Assembly (NCBI GenBank): GCA_016195915.1
Contig: JACPYS010000010.1
Location: 1 to 60,229 of the forward strand
DNA length: 60,229 nt
Origin: Betaproteobacteria bacterium
Lineage (GTDB): Bacteria; Pseudomonadota; Gammaproteobacteria; Burkholderiales; SG8-39
Reading direction: 5' to 3'
Below the pieces are notes generated by a model. That model was not told where the DNA came from and did not search any database. It saw only the letters and a list, made by a program, of their open reading frames with translations. Shown piece by piece: positions 15,878-24,345 of the stretch. Each line of letters starts with the position of its first letter. Position 1 is the stretch's first letter. Made by a program: the position numbers and the translations under genes.

Positions 15878-16654
15878 TCAGGCGAGCGAGCGCAGCACCA
15901 GCGAAGCGCCGCTCGCGAGCAGCATCATCGCCACGGCGCGCATCAGCGCCTCGCGCGAGATGCGGCGGAAGATATGTCCCGCCGCCCATAGTCCGAGCAG
16001 TCCTGCGGGAACCACCGCTGCAGCGTAAAGCCACACGCGCGGATCGAGCAGGATGCCGGTGGCGAGGAAGGCAATCGTGCGCAGCGAAATGCTCGTCAGG
16101 GTGGCGAAACCCAGCGTCGCACGATATTGCTCCTTGGTCAGGCCGCGATGCGACAGGTACATCGCATAAGGCGGGCCACCCGCGCCGAACACGGTGCTGG
16201 TCACCCCGCCTGCGAAACCGGCGACCCAGGCCCAGCCGGTGCCGAGCCGCGCGCGCGAGTCCGGATGCCTGAACAGGGCGTAGAGCGCGAATGCGATCAC
16301 GAATACGCCGAGTGCAAGCGTCGCCATCTTGCGCGGCAGGCTGACCAGCAGCGTCACACCCGCAACGGTGCCCGCAATGATCATCGGAACCATGCGTATC
16401 CACTCGGCGCGCAACGCGAGCTTCGGATTCTCGAAACCGATTCGCATCGAATTGGCCAGGTCCATCAGCACGAACAGGCCCAGCGCAAACGGCAGCGGCA
16501 CGACGTGGGTGGCCAGCGGTATGGTGATCAGCGCAGCGCCGAACCCAGTGATGCCGAAGACCACCGATCCGATGAACGCAATGAGCGCGAGAATCGCCAG
16601 CTCGCCGTACGCCACCTGCGCGAGCCCGGCGAAGCCGGCGCTGACGATTGTCAT
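15878..16654 (-). CDS. TauE/SafE-family anion exporter
   Basis: This 258-residue membrane protein has about eight hydrophobic helices. It shows the duplicated TauE/SafE pattern FGITGFGAALITIP (residues 34-47) and AGGVTSTVFGAGGPPYAMYL (residues 149-168). Family members move sulfite, sulfoacetate or similar organosulfur anions across the inner membrane. The substrate here cannot be assigned, since no sulfur-metabolism gene adjoins. It converges with the thioesterase gene. Confidence 0.85.
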   Translation of the reverse strand: MTIVSAGFAGLAQVAYGELAILALIAFIGSVVFGITGFGAALITIPLATHVVPLPFALGLFVLMDLANSMRIGFENPKLALRAEWIRMVPMIIAGTVAGVTLLVSLPRKMATLALGVFVIAFALYALFRHPDSRARLGTGWAWVAGFAGGVTSTVFGAGGPPYAMYLSHRGLTKEQYRATLGFATLTSISLRTIAFLATGILLDPRVWLYAAAVVPAGLLGLWAAGHIFRRISREALMRAVAMMLLASGASLVLRSLA

Positions 16655-16687
16655 GCCGGCCTCCTCAGTATGCGTGGCGCGGAAATA

Positions 16688-17461
16688 TTACTGCACCGCG
16701 ACCAGAAGGTGACTCGCGGTATGCGGATTCATGCGGCGCAGACTCGCGACATAACGATTGAATGGCAGCCCGTAACGCTCCTGCAGGCGCGCCGCGCGCT
16801 CGCGCAGGTCGTCCCAGCTGAATTCATCCGGGCCGCCCTTGAGCGCGAAGGCGATCACGTTGCCGTCGGTGCGCGCCTCGAGACACACGACCCGGCCGGC
16901 AAATGCGGCTTCGACGCGGCGCAGGTAGAAATCGAGCTTGCGGTCCGCGCCGAAGAAATTGGTCACCAGCACGCCGGGCTCGGCAAGGGCATCCCAGGCA
17001 TCGGAATAGAAGTCCTCGCTGGTGAGGGCGTCCACCTGCGTGCCGTCTTCGAAGCCGTCGGCAAACAACAGGTCGCAACCTCCGCTCAAGGCGCGCACCA
17101 CCAGTGCGCCGTCGCCAAGCTCCACGGAAAGGCGTGCATCGTCGCCGGGGACGTTGAACAGCGAGTGCGCCGCGGTCACCACGGCCGGGTTGAGTTCCAC
17201 CGCGCGCGTGCGCACGGCGCGCAAATTCCGGTGGATGAATTTCGCGATCGAACCGCCGCCGAGCCCGATCATCAGGCATTCGCGCGGCTGCGGGTGGAAC
17301 AGCAGGAATGCCATCATGCAGCGCGTGTAGTCCAACTCGAGGGCGTATGGATCCGAAATGCGCATCGCGCTCTGGATGTGCTCGCCGCCGAGGTGCAGCA
17401 TGCGCACGCCGCGCTCCTCGCTCACCGTGATTGCAGGGCGCCGCGAATGGCGGGCGCGCAT
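16688..17461 (-). CDS. Spermidine synthase-like methyltransferase-fold protein
   Basis: This 257-residue protein of the spermidine synthase superfamily has the nucleotide-binding motif CLMIGLGGGSIAKFI, an acidic residue after strand 2 in VELNPAVVTAA, and DLLFADGFEDG at the position of the aminopropyl-transfer loop. Several spermidine synthase substrate residues are not evident, so activity is uncertain; such stand-alone proteins are common in betaproteobacteria. The ATG at 17461 is chosen because upstream codons (ACAPGGRPLKRW) look like non-coding shadow and GAAG lies upstream. It is divergent from the coiled-coil gene. Confidence 0.75.
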   Translation of the reverse strand: MRARHSRRPAITVSEERGVRMLHLGGEHIQSAMRISDPYALELDYTRCMMAFLLFHPQPRECLMIGLGGGSIAKFIHRNLRAVRTRAVELNPAVVTAAHSLFNVPGDDARLSVELGDGALVVRALSGGCDLLFADGFEDGTQVDALTSEDFYSDAWDALAEPGVLVTNFFGADRKLDFYLRRVEAAFAGRVVCLEARTDGNVIAFALKGGPDEFSWDDLRERAARLQERYGLPFNRYVASLRRMNPHTASHLLVAVQ

Positions 17462-17583
17462 TATCGTCCATCGCTTCAAAGGCCTTCCTCCGGGCGCGCA
17501 GTATAGCGGTGGCGCGAAACAGCGACGCATTCCGGCGCCTTTTCCGGCGATGCGGCTCGCTGCGTGCATCAATAATCTGACCC

Positions 17584-20193
17584 ATGGAACCCTCAAAGGC
17601 GACCACCATGCCGACCCAGGAAACGCTGGACCCGCCCCCTCCCGGCTATGCAGCGATCAAGCAGGCGATCGCGAGGGTCGAATCCCAGGCAAAAGCCGAC
17701 GTCGCCGCCCAGGCCCGCCAGGAGGTCGAGGAGCGACTGCGCGCGGCGGCCGAGAGCCGGGCGCAGACCGAAACGGACGCCAGGCGCGAACTGGAGCGCC
17801 GCCTGCGGGCCGAGGACGAAGCCCGCATTGCATCCGCGGCGAGGGCCGATTCAGAGCGGCGCGAACGGGCGCTCGCCGAAAAACGGACACAGACCGAAAC
17901 CGCGCTTGCGCAGGCCGCACGCGTGCGCGCCGATCACGAAGAGCGCGCCACCGCCGCCGCGGCCGAGCGGGCTCGCGAGGAGGCGCGCGAGCGCGCCAGG
18001 GCCGAGGAACGAGAGGCTGCGGAGCGCGCGATGGCCGGTGCCGCCGCACGCCGCGCCGCGGAAGAAGAGAACCTGTTGCGCAAGCTGGGGGCGGAAACGG
18101 AGCGGCGTGCGGCAGCCGAAGCCCGGCTGCGCGCCGTGACGGAATCGCGGGTCAGCGCCGAAGATGCGGCGCGTACCGCCGCCGAGGAGCGCACACGCGC
18201 CGAAGCCGCAGCGCAATCCGAGTTCGAGCAGAAGGCCGGCGCGGAGCAGCGCGCGCGGGTCGCCACCGAAGCGCGGACTACCGAAGAGCGGCGCGCACGG
18301 CTGCTTGCCGAGGCCCGCATGGAGGCCGAGCGGGCCGCCGCCGCGGAATCCGAAGCCCTGGCCCTGGCCGAATCGCGCCGCGCGGAGGAAGTCCGCCAGC
18401 GGCTGATCGCGGAGTCGCGATGCCGCGCAGCGGTCGAAGCCGAGGAACGCGACGAACAGCAGGCGCGGCACCTCGCCGTTGCGGCGGCCGAGGCGGCCGA
18501 GGATGCGGCGCGCGAAGCGGCCCTGCGCGCGCGCGTTTCCAACGAGGAGCATGCGTCGAACGAGGAACGCCGCGCCGCCGAACGTGCGCAGCGTGAGAGC
18601 GCCGAGATGAGGCTGCGGGCGGAGCGCGATGCCGCCGCGCATGCCCTTTCCAGTGCCTCCGCGGAAGCAGCGCTCGCAGCACACGCCGAAAGCCGGGCGC
18701 GCATCGCCGATCAAGCGCTGCGGGCAACGCAAGCGCGGATCCAGGCCGAGCAAACGCTTGCAGAGGCCGAAGCACGCCGCGTCGCGAGCGAGAGCGAAGC
18801 GGCCCGGCTCGCCCGTGAACGCGCCGAAACCGAGGAGCGTGCCGCGCGTGCCGCGCAGGAACACGCGCTTCAGGAGCAGCAGGCGCTCGCCGCCGCCGAA
18901 TCGCGCGAAATCGGCGAACGCGACGCCGGTGCTGCGCTCGAGGCCCGCACAGCGAGCGAGAGTCGCTTGGCGCGGGCTGCGCGCGAACGCGCGGCACAGG
19001 ATGTGCAGCTTGCCGCGGCCGCCTTCGAGCGCTCGACGGCTGAGGACGCCGCCGCACAGGCACTCGCCGCGCGCGTCGATGCCGAGCATGCGGCCGAGCG
19101 TGCCGCGTTCGAGAGGATTGCCAGCGACGACGCAGCCTGCGCCGCATCGCAGGCGCGGGAACGGGCCGGGCGCGACGCCGCCGCGGCCTCACGCAAGCTC
19201 GCAGAGCGTGACGATGCGCTGCGCGAGGCCGCGGAGAAACTGGCCGCAACCTTGGCCGCCGGCCTGAATGAAACGGAGTTGAAGCTGGAGGCCGAGGCAC
19301 GCGCGCAGCGCGCGGCGGCCCTTGCACTGCAGCAGGAGACACAGGCACGCGAGGCGGCGCAACAGGCCGCGAGCGCGAACCTTGCGCGCGCCCTGGCCGA
19401 GCGCAAGCGCAAGCAGGCCGAGCGGCGTGCCGCGCGCGCGGCCGCAGCGAGACACGAAGCCGCGCAACACGCACAGCGGTTTGCCGATGCGCGCGCGCAG
19501 GAGGACCGTGAAATCGAAACCGCCGAACTCGCACGCGCACAGGCCGAAGCAAGCGCATTTCGCACGCGGCTCGCGCGCCGGAAATCCGAGTTCGAGGCCG
19601 CGGACGCGACCGAGGCAAGGGTCGCCGCGGAGCGGGCCGAAATCGCCTCCATCGATGCGCAGATCCAGCGTCAACGCGAATTGACGAATGCCGCCCTCGT
19701 GAGGCAGGCCGCCCAGGAAGCGGCGACTGCGGCGATCGGGGCGCAGTGCGCCGCCGAAGCGCAGCTTGGCCGCGCGGAAAACGAACGCGCCCTGGCGGCA
19801 GCGAGTGCTGCCGCGGCACTGGCTGCGCGTACCGAAGCCGAGGCGGCTGCACGCCGTGAACTGGAGGCCATCGCGATCGAACACGCCGGCGCCACGCTGG
19901 CCCTCAGCGCACCGGATTACCAGAATGACCAGGCCTTGCTCGAGGAGATCCCGGCCGCATCGAATGACGATGCCGAAGCCATCGCCATGCTCGAAGCGAC
20001 GCGCGACAACGTAGTGACCCTGGAGCCTCAGCGCAAGCGTGCGCGCAAGCGCTGGCTCGCTGCCGCCGTGTTTGCGGCCGCCTGCTTCAGCACGGCGCTC
20101 GTCATCGCGACCCTGACGCCCAACCTGCCCTCGGCAGTGAACGTCGCCGGTGCAGCGTCGAATGCGGAACCGCCGGTGATCGTGCGGCGTTGA
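17584..20193 (+). CDS. Giant Ala/Glu/Arg coiled-coil protein with C-terminal membrane anchor
   Basis: This is an 869-residue protein. Residues about 25-760 are an almost unbroken helix-forming stretch rich in Ala, Glu and Arg with no proline breaks (typical piece ARREAEAERAAAAES-like heptads). A short acidic linker follows (about 760-820, EEIPAASNDDAEAIAM). Next come a basic stop-transfer sequence RKRARKRW, one membrane helix (LAAAVFAAACFSTALVIATL) and about 23 periplasmic residues ending VIVRR. The topology is a cytoplasmic rod tail-anchored in the inner membrane. The N terminus (PPPPGYAAIKQAIARVESQA) is a small separate motif. The ATG at 17584 or the in-frame one at 17608 may be used. No family is recognised. 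It could be a scaffold or cell-shape element; function unknown. Neighbours give no clue. Confidence 0.8.
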   Translation: MEPSKATTMPTQETLDPPPPGYAAIKQAIARVESQAKADVAAQARQEVEERLRAAAESRAQTETDARRELERRLRAEDEARIASAARADSERRERALAEKRTQTETALAQAARVRADHEERATAAAAERAREEARERARAEEREAAERAMAGAAARRAAEEENLLRKLGAETERRAAAEARLRAVTESRVSAEDAARTAAEERTRAEAAAQSEFEQKAGAEQRARVATEARTTEERRARLLAEARMEAERAAAAESEALALAESRRAEEVRQRLIAESRCRAAVEAEERDEQQARHLAVAAAEAAEDAAREAALRARVSNEEHASNEERRAAERAQRESAEMRLRAERDAAAHALSSASAEAALAAHAESRARIADQALRATQARIQAEQTLAEAEARRVASESEAARLARERAETEERAARAAQEHALQEQQALAAAESREIGERDAGAALEARTASESRLARAARERAAQDVQLAAAAFERSTAEDAAAQALAARVDAEHAAERAAFERIASDDAACAASQARERAGRDAAAASRKLAERDDALREAAEKLAATLAAGLNETELKLEAEARAQRAAALALQQETQAREAAQQAASANLARALAERKRKQAERRAARAAAARHEAAQHAQRFADARAQEDREIETAELARAQAEASAFRTRLARRKSEFEAADATEARVAAERAEIASIDAQIQRQRELTNAALVRQAAQEAATAAIGAQCAAEAQLGRAENERALAAASAAAALAARTEAEAAARRELEAIAIEHAGATLALSAPDYQNDQALLEEIPAASNDDAEAIAMLEATRDNVVTLEPQRKRARKRWLAAAVFAAACFSTALVIATLTPNLPSAVNVAGAASNAEPPVIVRR

Positions 20194-20194
20194 G

Positions 20195-20653
20195 TTATCG
20201 CCCGGTCGGTTTCTTGTTTCGCGCTCGGCGCCTGGCCGCAGGTTTCGGCGCTTTTTCCGCGACTGCGGCCACCAGTTCGACCTCGAGCAGGAGGTCTTCA
20301 TGCACGAGGCGTTCGACGCCGACCAGCGTGGACGCCGGCAGCTGTCCGGGGACCAGATAGCGCGCGCGCACCTCGCGGTAGATGTTCACCGCTTCGCTAT
20401 CAGGGCCGACCATGTAACTGTTCAGCTTCACCACGTCGCTCCAGCTTGCGCCGGCTGCGCGCAGGCAATGCCCGAGCGCGCGAAATACCTGCTCGCTCTG
20501 CTCGCGGATGTCGCCCTGGCCGATGACGATCCCGTCGCGGTCGTAGCTCACCTGCCCCGAGACGAACACCATTCTCGCGCCCGATACACCGACCGCATGC
20601 GTGAACACGCGCGGTTCGAACAACTGCTTCGGATTGTGGAACGACTTTTTCAT
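20195..20653 (-). CDS. RidA-family (YjgF/YER057c) protein with basic tail
   Basis: This 152-residue RidA-fold protein has FVSGQVSYDRDG, the trimer-forming GASWSDVVKLNSYMVG, and the active-site region LPASTLVGVERLVHEDLLLE with the conserved Arg. RidA proteins hydrolyse reactive enamine/imine intermediates made by PLP enzymes, and the upstream gene (20683-21813) is a PLP enzyme, so a shared job is plausible. A strongly basic tail (AARRRARNKKPTGR) of about 20 residues is unusual and could bind nucleic acid. GGGAGG lies 5-6 nt before the ATG, setting the start. Confidence 0.85.
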   Translation of the reverse strand: MKKSFHNPKQLFEPRVFTHAVGVSGARMVFVSGQVSYDRDGIVIGQGDIREQSEQVFRALGHCLRAAGASWSDVVKLNSYMVGPDSEAVNIYREVRARYLVPGQLPASTLVGVERLVHEDLLLEVELVAAVAEKAPKPAARRRARNKKPTGR

Positions 20654-20682
20654 GCTGCCTCCCTGCACCAGGACGAACTGCG

Positions 20683-21813
20683 TCAATATACCGCGCCGCG
20701 GGCGGTGATGGGCCACAGCACCTCGACCGCGCCCTGGTCCATCCCGCCGCGCACGCAGACATACCAGTCGTGGAGATTCACCGTCGGATCGCAGTGCCCG
20801 GGCACCAGCAGCAGCTTTTGCCCGAGACGCGGTTCCGCAGCACCCGCGTCGGAGGCGAGCACGGCGTGCTCGTCCGACACGCGCGTGCAATGCACGCCCG
20901 GCATCCGCCAGACGGCGGGCGGGCCGGAATCGACGCTGGAGGCCTTGAGGCCTGCGTCCAGCACGGCATGCCCGGGTATCGCGCGGCTCATCACGGTCGC
21001 GAGCACGAACAATGCGTGCTCGAAGCGATGCTGCGGCGCCGCCCACTCGTTTTTCGCGTAGTCGGCGTCCATGAATATGTAGGACCCGGGCTGGATCTCG
21101 TTCCAGGCACCGGTTTCGAGCTCGTACAGGTAGCTGCCGCTGCCCGCGCCGGTGACGATGGGGCAATCGATCCCGGAAGCTGCCAGCGCCGCGCGGGATG
21201 CGCGTACTGCCTCGGCGGCCTTCCCGATCGCAGCGCGGCGTTGCTCCACGGAGCGGATGTGCTGCGCGGCACCCTGATACGCTTGCAGACCGGCAAAGCG
21301 CAGCGACGACGACGCCTTGAGCTTGCGCGCAAGCTCTGCCACCGGTTCGCCGGGTGCGACGCCGCAGCGCCGCGCACCCACATCGACTTCAACGTAGACA
21401 TCCAGCGTAACCCCGGCGGCATGCGCCGCAGCGGCGATCGCTTCGATGTTTCCGGCGTCGTCGACGCACACGCCGATCTTCGCCCGGCGCGCGAGGCGCG
21501 CGAGACGCTCGAGCTTGGACGCACCGACCACCTGGTTCGCCACCAGCACGTCGCCCACGCCGCCTTCGACCATTGCTTCGGCCTCCGCAACTTTCTGGCA
21601 GCACACCCCGATCGCGCCGGCGCGGATCTGTCGTTGCGCGATCTCCGGGCACTTGTGCGTCTTGGCGTGCGCGCGCACGCGCAAGTCACGGCCCGCGATC
21701 GAGCGAGGAAGGGCTTCGAGGTTGCGCTCGAACGCGTCGAGGTCGATGACCAGGGACGGTGTATCGATCTCCGCGACAGGCTGTCCGATGCGCGCAGGCA
21801 GGTAAGCGGCCAT
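20683..21813 (-). CDS. D-threonine aldolase / D-serine dehydratase-like PLP enzyme
   Basis: This is a 376-residue fold-type III PLP enzyme. The PLP lysine is in RVRAHAKTHKC, the barrel continues through DVYVEVDVGARRCGV, and PLP-phosphate contacts are likely in VTGAGSGSYLYE. The C-terminal domain contains the metal-binding pair VPGHCDPTVNLHDWYVCVRG, the His/Cys pattern of D-threonine aldolase and DSD1-type D-serine dehydratase. It probably acts on a D-beta-hydroxy amino acid. ATG 21813 is preferred because the family begins near PVAEIDTPSLVIDL and upstream codons are shadow. It lies 29 bp upstream of the RidA gene, likely cotranscribed. Confidence 0.85.
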   Translation of the reverse strand: MAAYLPARIGQPVAEIDTPSLVIDLDAFERNLEALPRSIAGRDLRVRAHAKTHKCPEIAQRQIRAGAIGVCCQKVAEAEAMVEGGVGDVLVANQVVGASKLERLARLARRAKIGVCVDDAGNIEAIAAAAHAAGVTLDVYVEVDVGARRCGVAPGEPVAELARKLKASSSLRFAGLQAYQGAAQHIRSVEQRRAAIGKAAEAVRASRAALAASGIDCPIVTGAGSGSYLYELETGAWNEIQPGSYIFMDADYAKNEWAAPQHRFEHALFVLATVMSRAIPGHAVLDAGLKASSVDSGPPAVWRMPGVHCTRVSDEHAVLASDAGAAEPRLGQKLLLVPGHCDPTVNLHDWYVCVRGGMDQGAVEVLWPITARGAVY

Positions 21814-21821
21814 CAGGCGCG

Positions 21822-23009
21822 TCAGGCGGCAGCAGCGCGCCGCTCGGCGCGCGTGCGCAGCATCAGCCACACGACCGCCACGCCGACCAGGGCCACGAGC
21901 GGCAGCGCGGCGTAGTTAACTTTTTCCCAGCCCGCGCTGGTGACGATCAGGCCGGAGGTCAGAGAGGAAATCGCCATCATGATGAAGATCGCGGAATCGT
22001 TCGCGCCTTGCGCTTTCGCCCTTTCCTCCGGCCGGTAGGTTTGGGTGAGCAGCGTGGTGCCGCCGATATACAGGAAGTTCCAGCCCACGCCCAAAGTCAC
22101 CAGCGACCACCAGAAATTCGCCACCGCAATGCCATCGAGCGCAATGCCGATCGCCGCCAGGTTGAGCAGCACTCCGACTGTCAGCAGCGGCAGCACGCCG
22201 AAGCGCTTGACCAGAGGACCGGTGACGAACGAAGGCGCGAACATGGCGACCACGTGCGCCGAGATGACGAAAGCGGCGTCGCCATAGGGGTGTCCGCACA
22301 CGCTCATGGCGATGGGCGTCGAAGTCATGAGGAAGTTCATCACCCCGAAACCGATGGCGCCTGCGGCAACCGCGACGATGAACCTGGGCTGCGCCGCGAT
22401 CTCGGCGAGCGTGCGCCCGCTCGAAGCGCGCTCGGCATCGGTGGGATCGGGAATGTCCAGCAGCGAAATCAGCGCGAGTGTCGCCAGCGCGAACACGATG
22501 AGCGCCAGATAAGCCGCAAGGAATTTCGGCGCCACCAGCTCGACCGTGAAGCGCGAAATGCCCGGGCCGAGGATACCCCCCACGAGCCCGCCCGCAAGCA
22601 CCAGCGAGATCGCGTTGGCCTTGTAATCCGCAGGCGCGGCGTCGGCGGCGGCGAACCTGTAATACTGCGCGAAGCCGTTGTACACCCCGAACACCAGCGC
22701 TCCGAAGCACAGCAGCCAGAAGCTCTGCAGCCAGATGGCCGCCGCGCACACCAGTGCGCCCGCGATGCCCACCAGTGTGCCGGCGGCAAAGCCGCGTTTC
22801 CGGCCGACCCGCTTCATATAGAGCGATGCCTGCATGGTGGAGAGCGCGCCGCCCACCACCCAGCAGGTGACCGGCAATGTGGCGAGCGCCTTCACGGGGG
22901 CCAGCGCGAGCCCGGCCAGGCCGTTGATCGCGATCAGGGTCGAATTGTTGGTAAACAGCATCGCCTGGCAGGCTGAGAGCAGAGCGACGTTGCGGCGGGT
23001 GCTGTTCAT
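21822..23009 (-). CDS. MFS transporter
   Basis: This 395-residue membrane protein has about 12 predicted helices in two halves. The first-loop motif is degenerate (YMKRVGRKRGFAAGTLVGIA) and the second half has PLVKRFGVLPLLTVG. It is similar to YceL/proteobacterial drug-type MFS carriers; the substrate is unknown. The ATG lies within the LexA-type box at 23002-23017, so LexA could affect its initiation. It ends 8 bp before the PLP-enzyme gene, so the three minus-strand genes form an operon. Confidence 0.85.
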   Translation of the reverse strand: MNSTRRNVALLSACQAMLFTNNSTLIAINGLAGLALAPVKALATLPVTCWVVGGALSTMQASLYMKRVGRKRGFAAGTLVGIAGALVCAAAIWLQSFWLLCFGALVFGVYNGFAQYYRFAAADAAPADYKANAISLVLAGGLVGGILGPGISRFTVELVAPKFLAAYLALIVFALATLALISLLDIPDPTDAERASSGRTLAEIAAQPRFIVAVAAGAIGFGVMNFLMTSTPIAMSVCGHPYGDAAFVISAHVVAMFAPSFVTGPLVKRFGVLPLLTVGVLLNLAAIGIALDGIAVANFWWSLVTLGVGWNFLYIGGTTLLTQTYRPEERAKAQGANDSAIFIMMAISSLTSGLIVTSAGWEKVNYAALPLVALVGVAVVWLMLRTRAERRAAAA

Positions 23010-23017
23010 TTATACAG
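23002..23017. promoter_or_regulatory. LexA box (CTGT-N8-ACAG) between MFS and radical SAM genes
   Basis: CTGTTCATTTATACAG matches the LexA consensus CTGT-N8-ACAG exactly, with flanks GTA/TGC giving TACTGT on the minus strand as in the extended consensus. It overlaps the MFS start codon and lies 46 bp before the ancestral radical SAM ATG at 23063, so it could control either or both by SOS response. Confidence 0.65.
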
Positions 23018-23173
23018 TATCCGGGTAGGATGGACGAAGACGTCATTGTAGGGTCCGTACGGATGCCGAGCGAACGAACCAGCGAAACACAGTTACCCAA
23101 GGCGCGCGGCGCGATTTCCAATCCGCAGTGACGCTTCGAACGGGACTCGCGCGTAGCAGTCGACGACGGCTGG

Positions 23174-24154
23174 ATGCGCGAAGATGAGCCCGCGCCGGAA
23201 ATTGAGACAACGGTGACCGAGGAGCGCGCGCGCTCGATCATCGCGCGCAACAAGTCCCCGGATATCCCGTTCGACCAGTCGATCAATCCTTACCGTGGAT
23301 GCGAACATGGGTGTTCTTACTGCTACGCCCGTCCGAGCCATTCCCATCTGGAACTCTCGCCGGGACTGGATTTCGAGACAAAGCTGTTCGCCAAGACCAA
23401 TGCCGCAGAATTGCTGCGCGCCGAGCTCGCAAGCCGGGGATACAAGGTGTCCCCGATCATGCTCGGCGCCAACACCGACTGCTACCAGCCGATCGAGCGT
23501 AAATGGAAGCTCACGCGTCAGATCCTGGAGATTCTCGCCGAATGCGAGCATCCTGTGACGATCGTCACCAAGAGCGCCCTCATCGAGCGCGACCTCGACT
23601 TGCTGGCGCCGATGGGAAGGAAGAACCTGGTGGAGGTCCATGTTTCGATCGCGACGCTCGATCGCGTGGTGGCACGGCGCCTCGAACCGCGCGCGGCAAG
23701 CCCGCAGCGCCGGCTGGATACCATCCGGGCTTTATCCTCGGCTGGCGTTCCGACCGGGGTGCTGGTTGCACCGATCATCCCGGCACTCACTGACACCACC
23801 ATCGAGGCAGTGGTTGAAGCAGCGCATGCAGCCGGCGCGCGCAGCGCCGATTACACCCTGCTGCGCCTGCCGAACGAGCTGAAAGGCATGTTCCGCGAAT
23901 GGCTCGCGACGCACTACCCGCAGCGCGCGGACCACGTGATGAGCATCGTGCGCGACATGCGCGGCGGCCGTGACAACGACCCGAATTTCCACTCGCGCAT
24001 GAGCGGAAAGGGAAACTTCGCGGAACTGATCCGCGCGCGCTTTGCGCTTGCGAGAAAACGCCATGGCATGGAACTCCGCCTGAGGGAACGGATCGATCTG
24101 GACTGCACGCGGTTCAGGCCGCCGGCGATCGGCGGGCAGATGCAGTTGTTTTGA
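23174..24154 (+). CDS. Radical SAM protein, PA0069/SPL-like family (N-terminal nonsense codon upstream)
   Basis: This 326-residue radical SAM enzyme has the cluster motif RGCEHGCSYCYARPSH (CxxxCxxC, four residues between the first two Cys), GANTDCYQPIERKW, and IVTKSALIERDLDLL. These are typical of the COG1533 family related to spore photoproduct lyase. Upstream, in the same frame from ATG 23063, codons read LPKARGAISNPQ, then TGA (23129-23131), then RFERDSRVAVDDGW, which is the family's conserved N terminus. The ancestral start is therefore 23063 and an in-frame TGA interrupts it at codon 23. Translation may restart at 23174 and keep the cluster-binding core. The role is unknown; a LexA box upstream suggests a DNA-damage link. 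Confidence 0.82.
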   Translation: MREDEPAPEIETTVTEERARSIIARNKSPDIPFDQSINPYRGCEHGCSYCYARPSHSHLELSPGLDFETKLFAKTNAAELLRAELASRGYKVSPIMLGANTDCYQPIERKWKLTRQILEILAECEHPVTIVTKSALIERDLDLLAPMGRKNLVEVHVSIATLDRVVARRLEPRAASPQRRLDTIRALSSAGVPTGVLVAPIIPALTDTTIEAVVEAAHAAGARSADYTLLRLPNELKGMFREWLATHYPQRADHVMSIVRDMRGGRDNDPNFHSRMSGKGNFAELIRARFALARKRHGMELRLRERIDLDCTRFRPPAIGGQMQLF

Positions 24155-24214
24155 GCAGTGGCCGGTTCGAGACGGCTTACCTGCCCACACCAAAACGTTT
24201 CGCGCTGAGCCGAG

Positions 24215-24345
24215 TCAGGCATCCGCAACCAATGCAATCAGCTTGCTGATGAACTGATGCAAATCCTCGTGAATCTCGTCGCTGATCCTCCTCGCCCTGG
24301 CGATCATTCACCAACACGATGAAGTCGGGCAGGTGCATGAACGAC
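24215..24345 (-). pseudogene. Second fragment of a type III restriction subunit C-terminal region
   Basis: On the minus strand a frame reads HLPDFIVLVNDRQGEE, the same segment as KYLPDFIVLVDDGHGEDD in the res pseudogene. The two share a 26-base exact stretch (24309-24334 and 25390-25415) and about 55 bases overall. It then shifts frame to RRISDEIHEDLHQFISKLIA and stops at 24217-24215. It abuts the end of the methyltransferase remnant at about 24340, so it looks like a deletion junction that brought a second res-like tail next to mod. Confidence 0.5.

Noticed and set aside
16127-17506. 459-codon plus-strand ORF opposite the exporter and spermidine synthase-like genes
   Set aside because: It is His/Arg/Gln-rich without domains and spans two clearly recognised minus-strand genes.
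18278-19852. 524-codon minus-strand ORF opposite the coiled-coil gene
   Set aside because: Its Pro/Arg-rich sequence is the antisense of GC-rich Ala/Glu codons; the plus-strand gene has a coherent helix pattern and a membrane anchor.
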